Shown here piece by piece: positions 43,454 to 52,262 of a stretch of DNA of 64,000 nt. The stretch's first letter is position 1. Each line of letters begins with the position of its first letter. The notes beneath the pieces were generated by a model. The model was not told the origin of the DNA. It saw only the letters and a program-made list of their open reading frames with translations, and did no database searches. The DNA is from Sorangium aterium (GTDB lineage Bacteria > Myxococcota_A > Polyangia > Polyangiales > Polyangiaceae): positions 744,001 through 808,000 of the forward strand of contig NZ_JAQNDK010000004.1 of the NCBI RefSeq assembly GCF_028368935.1, given 5' to 3'. The translations under genes were made by a program, and so were the position numbers.

Positions 43454-45154
43454 ATGCCCTCCAACCTTCGCTCGCACTTCGCCTTCAACGCCCTCGCCGC
43501 CGCGATCGGGCTGTCCCTCGCGGCCTGCGCCGGGGCGCCTCCGCCCGCGCCGAACGCGCCGGTTTCGCCGGGCGACGGCCGCCCGGCGGCCCCGCCGCCG
43601 GCGCCGCTCCCGGAGGAAGAGGCCTTCGCCGTCCACGGCACGCTCAAGGACGAGTGGCTCCCGATCCTGAAGCCGGCGCCCTTCGACCCGAAGACCGCGC
43701 TGGTCCCCCCGGCGCCGGCCGGCGTGCCCGCCGCGCCGCGCGCCTGCGAGGCGTTCGCGCGGCGCGCCCCCGTCGCGCCCGCGCAGCCCTGCGGCGACGC
43801 GCAGGGCGCGATCGAGGCGCTCGACGCCGCGCTCGCCGAGGACGACGCCGCGAAGCGCGACGCGCGGCTCGCGGGCGTCGAGGCGTGCGCGGGCCTCGAG
43901 GCGGGCCTCGCGCGCGCGCTCCGGGCCGAGCTCGCGCCTATCACCTGCGGCGACGCCATCGCCGCGCCGCTCCTCGAAACGCCGCCCGGCGCGCTCCGGG
44001 GCGACCTCTACCAGGTGCTTCTCGGCCTGACGCTCTCGGCCCGGCTCGCGCGCACCGCGACCGAGCCGCCCACGCTGCGGCCGCCCTACGATGTCCAGCG
44101 CGTCCTCGCGTTCACGAAGGGCCCGCTCTTCGCGTGGGTGACGGAGCAGGCCCGGGCGATCGAGGATCTCGGGCGGCGCGGCGTCGAGCTTCCGTTCTAC
44201 GCGAAGGGCATCGTCGCCGTGGAGTCCGGGCGGGCCGACATGCGGCTCGTCGAGGCGGTCCGGTCCGCGCCGCTGCCGGACGCCATGCGGAAGGACGCGG
44301 AGCTCGCCGACGTCTACTACGGTGAGCTCGATCAGCTGCTCGATCCCTGGAAGGCCCGCGGCCGTGACGCCGCGCTCGTCGGCCTGCGCGAGCTCTCGTC
44401 GGTCGGCGTGCTCCACGACGCCCGCGTCGACGGCGCGCGCGAGATGCTCTCCCGCCTCTATGGCGGCCGGCGCGTCGACGCGCTGGACGCGCTGGAACTG
44501 CCGCCGCTCGCGGCGGGCACCCCCCCATCGTCGGCCGTCGAGCGGCTCGCGGCCCGGCTGCCGACGTACTACGCGGGCCGCCTGATCGCGCCCGAGGCGG
44601 CGGCGCGGCCCGAGCTCCTGCGCGTCCTGCTCGGCCGGGGCGTTCCACTGCAGCACCGCGCGGCGCTGCGCACAGCGCAGCTCTCGCCCGAGTCGAGGCT
44701 CCTCTATGCGAGGGCGCGGCTCGAGCTCGGCCGGCTCTACTGGCGGGCCGTGGACTTCGATCAGGCGACCGCGCTGCTCGCGGCGTGGCCCAAGGACACG
44801 CCGCGCCCCGCCGAGGCGACGACGCTGCTCGCGGTCGCGCTCGGCCTGCGCAACGGCCCCGAGGACGCGGCGCTCATGATGCGGCGGGCGCCGCTCGCGG
44901 CGCTGGGCCTCGGCGAACTCGCCGCGCTCGACTGGGTGGCCCGCGCGAAGCCCGCCTCGACGTACGCGGGCATCGCGGCGTACGACGCGGCCGTCATCAA
45001 GCAGATCGCCGCCCCGCAGGGCGCGGAAGCGAGCTACTGGTCCGACGTGGCGGCGCGCTTCCGCGAGGCGCAGGCGCTCCTGACGGGGCCGCTGTCGAAG
45101 TCGGCGGAGGAGAGGGCGCGGGCGGCCGACGAGATCGCGCGGGCGGCGCGGTAG
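43454..45154 (+). CDS. Large helical lipoprotein of unknown function
   Basis: This 566-residue protein starts at ATG 43454 behind a good AAGGAG site. It has a lipobox (LSLAAC, Cys25) and a Pro/Ala linker, then about 480 residues of Ala/Leu/Arg-rich helices. Repeats resemble degenerate TPR or HEAT pairs (ARARLELGRLYWRAVDFDQATALLAAW, LLAVALGLRNGPEDAALMM). Four or more Cys occur in the first 150 residues (ACEAFARRAPV, QPCGDAQ, EACAGLE, ITCGDAI). No family is recognised. It stands alone, divergent from the binding-lipoprotein gene by 296 bp. Confidence 0.75.
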   Translation: MPSNLRSHFAFNALAAAIGLSLAACAGAPPPAPNAPVSPGDGRPAAPPPAPLPEEEAFAVHGTLKDEWLPILKPAPFDPKTALVPPAPAGVPAAPRACEAFARRAPVAPAQPCGDAQGAIEALDAALAEDDAAKRDARLAGVEACAGLEAGLARALRAELAPITCGDAIAAPLLETPPGALRGDLYQVLLGLTLSARLARTATEPPTLRPPYDVQRVLAFTKGPLFAWVTEQARAIEDLGRRGVELPFYAKGIVAVESGRADMRLVEAVRSAPLPDAMRKDAELADVYYGELDQLLDPWKARGRDAALVGLRELSSVGVLHDARVDGAREMLSRLYGGRRVDALDALELPPLAAGTPPSSAVERLAARLPTYYAGRLIAPEAAARPELLRVLLGRGVPLQHRAALRTAQLSPESRLLYARARLELGRLYWRAVDFDQATALLAAWPKDTPRPAEATTLLAVALGLRNGPEDAALMMRRAPLAALGLGELAALDWVARAKPASTYAGIAAYDAAVIKQIAAPQGAEASYWSDVAARFREAQALLTGPLSKSAEERARAADEIARAAR

Positions 45155-45251
45155 GGGCGGCGCGCGGGAGCGCCGAGATCGGCTGCTTTGCGAGCCCCCG
45201 GCCGGTGCCGGTGCCGGCCGCCCTACCTGAAGCGCCGCTGCGGCCAGCGGT

Positions 45252-46496
45252 CTATGGATCGATGATCCAGGGACCGCCCGCGCCGCCCGCGCCGTCGTTG
45301 CCACCGGCGCCGCCGCCTGCGCCGCCGCCGCCCGCGCTGTCGCCCGCGCCGCTGCCTGTAGCCCCGGAGTTGCCGTCAGCCCCGGTGTTGCCGTTCGCCC
45401 CGGTGCTCCCGCTCGCCACGCCGCTCCCCACGGCGCCGGCAGCCCCGGTGCTGCCGCTCGCCACGGGGCTGCCGTTCGCCCCGCCGCCGCCCCCGTCGTC
45501 ACCGGGGGTCGAGCCGTTGCCTGCACCGCCGTTGCCGCCGGGGTCCACGTACGGGCCCGGATCGATCAGACCGCCGCCGATCGCGGCCAGGTCATAGATG
45601 AGGTCGGTATCGAAATAGATACCGATCGGCCTGTAGGCGATGCCAGAGCCCACGACGACGGTCTCTGCTGCACGGGTCTCCCAGTTCCAGCCGGTGGTGC
45701 TGACGATATCCCATGTGTATTGCTGGTAGACCGGATAGGCCGAGACCCGCGCGAGCGCGGCCGTGGGCACGAACAGGACCGAGGTCGCGTCGAGCGCGAC
45801 GGTCGCGCTCACGTCGAACCCGACCGCCTTGGTGATCTGCTCGTCCGACGGCACGCAATCATCCAGCGGGCCCGGCTGCGCGCCCGAGGACATGTCGCCG
45901 CCCGACGTGGCCGAGGAAGAAGGCTGAGGACCCCAGGTGCCGCCGCCCGGCATGCCCGGCGCGGGCTGATAGCTCCAGGCGCCGCCGCTGCCCGACATTC
46001 CCGTCGAAGGCTGTGGGCCCAAGGTGTCGTCGTCGCCCCCGGGGATGCCGCCCGGAACGCCCGGGAAGGGCTGGAAGAACCCGACCGGCTCGTCCTCCGA
46101 GAGCGCCGGGAAAGGCCAGAAGTTGTTGAGCGCGCGGCTGCCTGTCGTGCCCGTGCGCGTCGCGGCCTGGGGCTGCCGGGGCGTGACGGTGCTCAGCACG
46201 CGCACCGCCGGCGTGACGCTCGCCGATACGGAGACGCTGAGCGTCCGCGGGCCGAACCCCTCCGCCACGCGGAGCAGGTGGCCGGCATCCTCCCAGTGGA
46301 ACGTCTCCGGTAGAACGAGGACGTTCGTGATCGTCTGACCAAAACACAGGGCCTGCCGGGCCTCGCCGACCCCGGCTCGTGCGCCGCTGTCCGCGCGCTC
46401 GGGCACCTCGGGCGCCTCGCGCGGGTTCACGCAAGTGATGGATGGAACGAGCAGCATCGCCGTGCCGAGCACGAGCTTCACGTCAGGAACAGACAT
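45252..46496 (-). CDS. Exported low-complexity protein of unknown function
   Basis: This 414-residue protein has a lipobox-like signal (MLLVPSITC), a first domain of about 100 residues with a 'LLRVAEGFGPRTLSVSVSAS' strand pair, and a Pro/Gly/Ser-rich middle. A short folded domain (VGFDVSATVALDATSVLFVPT, YTWDIVSTTGWNWE, IGIYFDTDLIYDLAAIGGG) follows, then a Gly/Ala/Asn-rich C-terminus of about 90 residues. The start at ATG 46496 has AGGGGAG 5 nt upstream; the GTG at 46502 lies inside that region. It probably is a surface or matrix protein. No family is recognised. Confidence 0.65.
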   Translation of the reverse strand: MSVPDVKLVLGTAMLLVPSITCVNPREAPEVPERADSGARAGVGEARQALCFGQTITNVLVLPETFHWEDAGHLLRVAEGFGPRTLSVSVSASVTPAVRVLSTVTPRQPQAATRTGTTGSRALNNFWPFPALSEDEPVGFFQPFPGVPGGIPGGDDDTLGPQPSTGMSGSGGAWSYQPAPGMPGGGTWGPQPSSSATSGGDMSSGAQPGPLDDCVPSDEQITKAVGFDVSATVALDATSVLFVPTAALARVSAYPVYQQYTWDIVSTTGWNWETRAAETVVVGSGIAYRPIGIYFDTDLIYDLAAIGGGLIDPGPYVDPGGNGGAGNGSTPGDDGGGGGANGSPVASGSTGAAGAVGSGVASGSTGANGNTGADGNSGATGSGAGDSAGGGGAGGGAGGNDGAGGAGGPWIIDP

Positions 46497-46934
46497 GTTC
46501 ACTCCCCTGGGTTGCGATCAGAGCAGCGAAGCGACGGAGCTACTCCGGCGTGGAGCGCGCCGAGGAGCCGATCGTCGCCTTCCGCGTCCCGGTGTCCCGG
46601 GAGGCCTCTTCTTCCGACTCCGAGACGGCAGCGGCCAGAGCGCAGCCAGCCCGTGAGCTCGGGAGTCCTCCGTGAGACCAGCTCGATGAGCATAGAAGTC
46701 CTATGGGGCGACGCTCCCTGCAAGAAGCGTGGAGTGGCGCGCGCTCCCCTGCGCGCTCCCCTGCGCGCGCCACCGCGGCGTCCACAGCGCGAGCGCTCCC
46801 GGCGCCGACGCCGGTCGCGAATGGACTGGCGCTTGCCGTTCCAGGAGGCGCGTGAGCGGCGTGCCCACGGGCGAGGTCGCGCATCCCCCCAGGAGCGGCT
46901 GCCGTGCCGCGCACGCGGCGCAGGAGAGGCGAGC
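46497..46934. other. Divergent intergenic region
   Basis: No supported gene lies here. A short direct repeat (CGCGCTCCCCTG twice near 46739-46766) is visible. The promoters for the divergent low-complexity protein (-) and the FG-GAP-like protein (+) must lie in it. The open frames that cross it look like composition artefacts. Confidence 0.5.
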
Positions 46935-48005
46935 GTGACGAGTCCTGTGGTCGTGACCAAGTATCTGTGTGCCGCCGCTGCGATTCACGCCGTGCTCGGC
47001 TGCGCCGCCGGCGTCGACCTGCCCGACGAGGGCGGATCCGCGGCGCCTGCGACTCCCACCCTCGGGGTCGCAGAACAGCGGGCCAGCGCCTACGGGTGGA
47101 GGATCATCCAGACGATCGACTTCAATTTCGACGGAAAGCAGGATGTCCTCTGGATAGACCCCGATCGCAGCCGCATGGCCATCTGGTTCATGGACGGAGC
47201 CCAGCTGCTCACGCCGGGCCCGATCCTTCAGGGGCCGGCCGGCAGAGGCTGGATCGCCATATCGAACGACTTCAACGCCGATGGCATGGGGGACGTGATC
47301 TGGCGTCACGATCAGCGGGACCTGATAACGATCTGGCTCATGGACGGAGGCCGGCCGTTCGCGCAGGGGCCGGTGATCCCCGGGCCACGCGGCAGCGGCT
47401 GGGTGATCCGGCCGAACGACTTCAACCGCAACCTCGGCTCGGATGTGCTCTTTTATAACGAAGAGAAGAAGTTGATGACGGTGTGGCTGATGGATGGCAA
47501 TCAGCTGCTCGCGCCGGGCCCGTTCCTTCCGGGGCCGGGCGGCGACTGGGACATCGGACCCGTCCCCGACTTCAACTTCGATCGCATCGGGGACGTGATC
47601 TGGAACGACGACGTGCGCAACCTGATGACGGTGTGGCTGATGAGCAACACCGAGGTCCTCGGGCGGGGGCCGGTGATCCCCGGGCCGGCCGGCGAGGGAT
47701 GGGAAGTCCTCTGGGCGAGCGATTTCAACGCTGACGGCATGGCGGACGTGCTTTGGTCCAACGAGGACAAGGGCCTCATCGCGGTGTGGCTGATGAACGG
47801 CGTCGAGCTCCTCGACGTGGGGCCGGTGATCCCCGGGCCGATCGGCGGCGGCTGGAGAGCGATCGCCGCCGGCGACGTCAACGGCGATCTGATGACGGAC
47901 GTCGTGTGGCAACGCCTGGGGACGAGCCAGATGGCGGTTTGGTTGATGAATGGCACCCACCTCCTCTCGCCAGGGCCGGTGATCCTGGGCCCCCCCGGCG
48001 GCTGA
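46935..48005 (+). CDS. FG-GAP/VCBS-like six-repeat lipoprotein
   Basis: This 356-residue protein starts at GTG 46935 with AGGAG upstream. It has a lipobox (AVLGC) and six tandem units of about 50 residues with the pattern DFNxDGxxDVLW...(10)...WLMDGxxLLxxGPVIPGPxGxGW. The Asp/Asn-rich DFNADG loops resemble the calcium-binding loops of FG-GAP repeats, so a beta-propeller is likely. The repeats are strongly alike, suggesting recent duplication or concerted evolution. Function is unknown; related repeats are common in secreted myxobacterial proteins. Any longer frame upstream lacks a signal peptide. Confidence 0.82.
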   Translation: MTSPVVVTKYLCAAAAIHAVLGCAAGVDLPDEGGSAAPATPTLGVAEQRASAYGWRIIQTIDFNFDGKQDVLWIDPDRSRMAIWFMDGAQLLTPGPILQGPAGRGWIAISNDFNADGMGDVIWRHDQRDLITIWLMDGGRPFAQGPVIPGPRGSGWVIRPNDFNRNLGSDVLFYNEEKKLMTVWLMDGNQLLAPGPFLPGPGGDWDIGPVPDFNFDRIGDVIWNDDVRNLMTVWLMSNTEVLGRGPVIPGPAGEGWEVLWASDFNADGMADVLWSNEDKGLIAVWLMNGVELLDVGPVIPGPIGGGWRAIAAGDVNGDLMTDVVWQRLGTSQMAVWLMNGTHLLSPGPVILGPPGG

Positions 48006-48040
48006 CCCGACCCGGGCGGCTCGCGGCGCGCGCCGGCGCG

Positions 48041-48682
48041 TCAGTTCGAGACGCCCGCCGCGCGCAGCCCGTCCCGGGCCAGCGCGTGCTTGGGCGCGAT
48101 GTCGAGGACCCGCCGGAGCTCCCGCGCGGCGTCGCCGCCCTTGCCCATCTTGAGCAGCGACCAGCCGAGGCCCGAGCGCACCTCGACGTCGCTCGGGTAC
48201 ATCTCCGCGAGCCGGCCGTAGATCGTCGCCGCCTCCGGGTAGCGCGCCAGGTTGTACAGGGCGAACGCGAGCCGCAGGCTGGCGAGGTAGTTCGCGGGGT
48301 CGAGCTGCAGCGCCTTCCGCGCGGTCGCCTCCACGTCGGCCCACCGGCGCAGCGCCATCTGCGGGAGCAGCGCGCCGACGCGCGACTCGACCGATCTCGG
48401 CTCGAGCGCGCTCGCCCTGCCGTACGCGTCGACGGCCTCCTTGTTGCGCCCGAGCTTGTGATAGAGCCAGCCGCGGCGGAGCTCCGCCACGTAGCCATCC
48501 TTCTGCGGCGCAGGGAGGCGATCGAGCGCGGCGAGCGCGTCCTGCACCTTCCCGGCGGCCTCGGCGTCATAGGACAGCTGGAACAGGTCCGCCGGCCTCC
48601 CCTCCGCCTCGGCGGCCCCGGAAGGGACGCCGCTCAAGGCACAACCGACCAGCATCACGAAGAACCATCGACTCGCTCTCAT
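48041..48682 (-). CDS. Exported TPR protein (last gene of five-gene operon)
   Basis: This 213-residue protein has a signal or lipoprotein N-terminus (MRASRWFFVMLVGCALSG) and five TPR-like repeats (YDAEAAGKVQDALAALDRL, GWLYHKLGRNKEAVDAYGRA, ATARKALQLDPANYLASLRL, FALYNLARYPEAATIYGRL, GWSLLKMGKGGDAARELRRV). The ATG overlaps the stop of the urea-transporter/M23 fusion gene (ATGA at 48679-48682), so the two are translationally coupled. It probably is a periplasmic scaffold for the products upstream. Confidence 0.85.
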   Translation of the reverse strand: MRASRWFFVMLVGCALSGVPSGAAEAEGRPADLFQLSYDAEAAGKVQDALAALDRLPAPQKDGYVAELRRGWLYHKLGRNKEAVDAYGRASALEPRSVESRVGALLPQMALRRWADVEATARKALQLDPANYLASLRLAFALYNLARYPEAATIYGRLAEMYPSDVEVRSGLGWSLLKMGKGGDAARELRRVLDIAPKHALARDGLRAAGVSN

Positions 48683-50931
48683 GACGTCTCCTCGCCGAAT
48701 GACACGGTGAATTTCCTGTCGGCGTCCTGGATCCGCTCCGCTGCCCGCGTGCGGCCCTGCGCCGTGATCTCGACCCTGAGCGGCCCTCTGCCCCTCGTGA
48801 GCTCCGCCCGCGTCCGCACGAGCGGCTCGCCGCGGCGATCGCGCCGCCGCGACTCGCCGAGCACCACGAGGAGGTCGCCCTCGCGGCGCATCCTGAGGTC
48901 CATCTCGATCCCGTCGCCTGGCAGGAAGGGGGCGACGAAGTCGGCGAGCGCCCGGAGCGCGACCGCGCGGAACCGCCGCGCCGGCAGCGTGTCCGCCCAG
49001 CGGAGCGAGGCGCTGCCCTCGAGCGGCACCCGCGGGAGCGCCGCGCGCAGCAGGTGAACGACCGACGCGTCGTCGCCCACCGCGTCGAAGCTCGTGAACA
49101 GGTCGTCGCTCCTGCCGTAGAAGAGCGACGCGGCGCGGTCCTCCGAGCGGATCAGGAGCCGCCCGTAGACGTCCACGTCGCACGTGACGCGCTCGACGTG
49201 CGCGCCGACGCGGTACGCCCAGGTGTCGCCGCAGGTGAAGCCGAAGTACGCGGACACGTCCTCGTCGGCCTCGATGGAGCGCACGGCGTCGCCCTCCCGC
49301 GGCTCCAGGCTGGGCCAGAGCCGCGCCTCCTCGCCGACCGTGACCACGTCGGTGAAGCTGCATGGGAGCGTCGGCGCGCCGAGCTTATGGGTCGACTGGA
49401 GCTGGAAGTGCAGGTGCGGCTCGGGGGATCGACCCGAGCTGCCGGCGAGCCCGAGGACGTCGCCCCGCTTCACCCATTGCCCCTCCACGACCTTGAGCGT
49501 CCCGCGCGCGAGGTGCGCGACCATGGAGTAGACGCCGGGCGCGTGGGCCACGATGACGTGGTTGCCCCAGTTCTGCTCGAGGTTCATCGCGCCGACGTCG
49601 CTGTCGGGCACGCTCGACTCGACCTTCACCACGGTGCCGTCGGCGGCCGCGACCACGGGCAGCCGGTGGCAGTGGAAGTCCTGCGGCGCGCTCCCGGCGC
49701 CGCGGAAGGCCTGGCCACCTTCGTCCATCACCTGGAAATCGAAGGCATACCGCCACTGCTCCTTGTGCGTGAACGCGCCGTCGACCGCCTGCGTGCACGT
49801 CCACGTGCCGCGGAACGGGAGCCGGAAGCTCACCCCGTGCGGCGACCGCTGGAAGCGCGCGCGCCGCGTGCGGAAGTACGCGAGGTTCTGCTCGGGCGTG
49901 CCCGGGAGGAAATCCACGGCCTTGGGCCGCTCGTCGCGCGCGCGCCGCCGCATCGCGAGCAGGGCGGCGACGACGGTGACGTTGAACGGCAGGATCAGCG
50001 GCGCCGCGCCGAGCCGCGCGAGCGGCGCCATCGCGCCGGCGGTGACGAGCGCGGCGGCGACGGCGCCGGACAGGCCGAGCGCGAACGAGGACGCCGAGGG
50101 GACGAACCAGACGCCGCCCAGCCCGACCGCCGTGAGGACGGCGTTGTAGCCGAGCACGTCGAGCGCGCCGTCAGGGAGCGAGAGCCATCGCGAGGCGAGC
50201 CCGAGCACCGCCGCGAACGCGAGCGCGGCGAGGAGCGCGGCGATCCGGCTGTGGACGAGGAGCGCGGCGAGCACCAGCGCGCCCGCGTCGGCGCGGGGCA
50301 GGAAGAAGAGGCCGCCGAGGCACCGCGCGAACAGCGCGATGGGCGCGGGCAGGCCCTCGATCGCGGGCGGGGCTTGCGCGTGCGCCGCGAGCGTGAGCCC
50401 GGAGAACGCCGAGGTGCTCAGCGTCAGGTGGAAGACGACGATGAACGGCAGCGAGAGCACCGGCAGGCCGGCGGCGCCGCCGGAGCCGAGACCGGAGAGG
50501 GAGCGCAGCGCGGCCGTGACCACCACGCACGCGGCGGCGCCGAGCAGCGCGACGGCGACAGCGGGGCCGTCCGCGGTGAACGACTGCGCCACGCCGAGGC
50601 CGACGAGGAGCGCGTTGTACGCGTAGGACCCGTCCCTCACGGCGTCCTTCTCGAGGTCGAGGAGGAGCGCGGCCCCGTTCGCCGCGCACGCCGCGATGAC
50701 GCCGAACACGAAGGCGCGAGGCACGGTGGCGGTCGCGAGCAGCACGAGCAGCCCCACGGCCGGCGAGCGCGAGAACAGGATGTGCGCGTAGACCCGGAGG
50801 AGCGACTCCCCCATCTCGGCGACGCCGCTCCTCGCGAGCAGCGAGCTCACGGCCGCCGCGACCCGACGGCGCCGGGCCGTCCAGGTCGCGTGCGCCGCGC
50901 CGCTCGTCGGCGCGGGGATCACCTGAGCCAT
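48679..50931 (-). CDS. Fusion of urea-transporter-like membrane domain with M23-type domain
   Basis: This 750-residue protein has an N-terminal urea-transporter-like domain (about 35-335) with ten or so hydrophobic segments and the two-fold repeat GSYAYNALLVGLGVA ... LDVLGYNAVLTAVGLG, matching the UT family. From about 400 it has an M23/LytM-like domain (VVAAADGTVVKVE, NWGNHVIVAHAPGVYSMVAHL, GDVLGLAGSSGRSPEPHLHFQL). The C-terminal HxH pair (HLHF) and a central His are present. The first zinc-ligand position reads WRYAFDF, with no His before the Asp, so peptidase activity is doubtful. About 200 more residues of beta-rich sequence follow. It overlaps the decarboxylase gene by 13 bp and the TPR gene by 4 bp. 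Confidence 0.85.
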   Translation of the reverse strand: MAQVIPAPTSGAAHATWTARRRRVAAAVSSLLARSGVAEMGESLLRVYAHILFSRSPAVGLLVLLATATVPRAFVFGVIAACAANGAALLLDLEKDAVRDGSYAYNALLVGLGVAQSFTADGPAVAVALLGAAACVVVTAALRSLSGLGSGGAAGLPVLSLPFIVVFHLTLSTSAFSGLTLAAHAQAPPAIEGLPAPIALFARCLGGLFFLPRADAGALVLAALLVHSRIAALLAALAFAAVLGLASRWLSLPDGALDVLGYNAVLTAVGLGGVWFVPSASSFALGLSGAVAAALVTAGAMAPLARLGAAPLILPFNVTVVAALLAMRRRARDERPKAVDFLPGTPEQNLAYFRTRRARFQRSPHGVSFRLPFRGTWTCTQAVDGAFTHKEQWRYAFDFQVMDEGGQAFRGAGSAPQDFHCHRLPVVAAADGTVVKVESSVPDSDVGAMNLEQNWGNHVIVAHAPGVYSMVAHLARGTLKVVEGQWVKRGDVLGLAGSSGRSPEPHLHFQLQSTHKLGAPTLPCSFTDVVTVGEEARLWPSLEPREGDAVRSIEADEDVSAYFGFTCGDTWAYRVGAHVERVTCDVDVYGRLLIRSEDRAASLFYGRSDDLFTSFDAVGDDASVVHLLRAALPRVPLEGSASLRWADTLPARRFRAVALRALADFVAPFLPGDGIEMDLRMRREGDLLVVLGESRRRDRRGEPLVRTRAELTRGRGPLRVEITAQGRTRAAERIQDADRKFTVSFGEETS

Positions 50932-52262
50932 GCCGGCACGTCCTCGACGGCGCGGAAATCGTCGAGCGTCTCCGCGCGGCGGATGCAGGAGGCGCCTCCC
51001 TCGCCCACCATCACCACCGCCGGACGGAGGGTGATGAACTGGTGCCACTGCGTCACGTTGTAGGCGCCCACGTTGCGGAACACGAGCCGATCTCCCGGGG
51101 ACGACGCCGGGAACTGCATGGTGTCGCGCACCACGTCGATGTTCATGCACAGCGGGCCGAACATCACGGTGGGCTCCTGCATGGCGCTGAACTCCTGCGC
51201 CGGGACGACATCGTGTTTGTACCAGAACGAGGTGAAGAGCAGGTTGACGCCCGCGTCGAGGACGAGGCCGCTGCGCCCGTCGGGGAGGCGCTTCTTGGCC
51301 TCGACCGTCGCGATCAGGTACCCCGCGTCGTCCACCAGCGCGCGGCCCGTCTCGAGGACGAGCGTCGGGAGCTCCCGTGCGGGACAATCGAGCTCGCCGA
51401 GGCCGTCGCAGATGGCCTCGGCGTAGCGCTCGAACGACGGAGATGCCTGCTCGCCGAGCAGGTACTGCGCCTTCAGCGTGTTCTTCGAGGCGAAGCCGCC
51501 GCCGAGGTCGAGGAACGAGAGCCGGATCCCGTGCGCGGCGCGTATCTCGTTGGCGAGGCGCGCCAGCTTGGACGCCGCCTTGCCGTAGGCGCCCGGGTCG
51601 AGGATGAACGTGCCGATATGGCAGTGCAGCCCGGTGAGCTCCATGCGATCTCCGCTCACGAGGCGGTTCACTGCCTCCCTGGCCTGGCCGGACTCGAGGT
51701 TCAGGCCGAACCGGCTCCACGGCGCGAGTCCCTCGATGTTCATGTTGACCCGAATGGCCACCTTCGGGCGCGCCTTGACCCGCTCGGCGACCCGCTCGAT
51801 CCGCGCGAGCTCGTCGAGGTTGTCGATGTGGATGATCGAGCCGCCGGAGACCGCGCGCGCGAGCGCCGCGTCGGGCTTGTACGGGCCGTTCCAGTGGATC
51901 CGCTCGGCCGGGACGCCCGCGAGGATCGCCTTGTCGTACTCGAAGGGCGAGACGACCTCGGCCCAGGCGCCTTCGCGGTGGAACGTGCGGCAGATCGCCT
52001 CGAGGTAGTTCGTCTTGTACGACCAGGCGATCCGCACTTTGGCCCAGCGGCGCGCGAACGCGCCGTGGAGCTCGCGGTAGCGGTTCACGAGCGTCCGCTG
52101 CGAGAACACGAAGAGCGGTGATCCGTGCTCGGCGACGAGATCGGCGACGGCGACTCCATCGATGTGGGTGAGGGGCCGCACGCCCTGGAGGCGGCCGAAC
52201 TTGTTCATCGCCCCCATCTGGTGCCGGACGATGCTGGGCGATTCGTAGACCGGGCTGTTCAC
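50919..52262 (-). CDS. PLP-dependent fold-III decarboxylase (LysA-like)
   Basis: This 447-residue enzyme of the alanine-racemase-fold group includes diaminopimelate and ornithine decarboxylases. It has the PLP Lys83 (SYKTN), HCHIGT, the glycine loop LDLGGGF, LETGRALV, the active-site Cys in GPLCMNIDVV and GAYN. The start is GTG at 52260-52262 with AGGAGG 7 nt upstream, and overlaps the ATP-grasp stop (GTGA). All the usual catalytic residues are visible, so it is probably active. It decarboxylates an amino acid or a carboxylated polyamine-like product; the substrate cannot be told. Membership of this operon rather than a lysine-synthesis locus argues against a housekeeping LysA. Confidence 0.9.
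   Translation of the reverse strand: MNSPVYESPSIVRHQMGAMNKFGRLQGVRPLTHIDGVAVADLVAEHGSPLFVFSQRTLVNRYRELHGAFARRWAKVRIAWSYKTNYLEAICRTFHREGAWAEVVSPFEYDKAILAGVPAERIHWNGPYKPDAALARAVSGGSIIHIDNLDELARIERVAERVKARPKVAIRVNMNIEGLAPWSRFGLNLESGQAREAVNRLVSGDRMELTGLHCHIGTFILDPGAYGKAASKLARLANEIRAAHGIRLSFLDLGGGFASKNTLKAQYLLGEQASPSFERYAEAICDGLGELDCPARELPTLVLETGRALVDDAGYLIATVEAKKRLPDGRSGLVLDAGVNLLFTSFWYKHDVVPAQEFSAMQEPTVMFGPLCMNIDVVRDTMQFPASSPGDRLVFRNVGAYNVTQWHQFITLRPAVVMVGEGGASCIRRAETLDDFRAVEDVPAWLR

Noticed and set aside
49054-51063. Plus-strand frame across the urea-transporter/M23 fusion gene
   Set aside because: Arg/Glu-rich shadow frame; the minus-strand product has two recognisable domains and coupled neighbours.
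50919-52262. Housekeeping diaminopimelate decarboxylase (lysA)
   Set aside because: Catalytic residues fit, but the operon setting and the lack of dapF or argH neighbours make the substrate uncertain, so no symbol is given.
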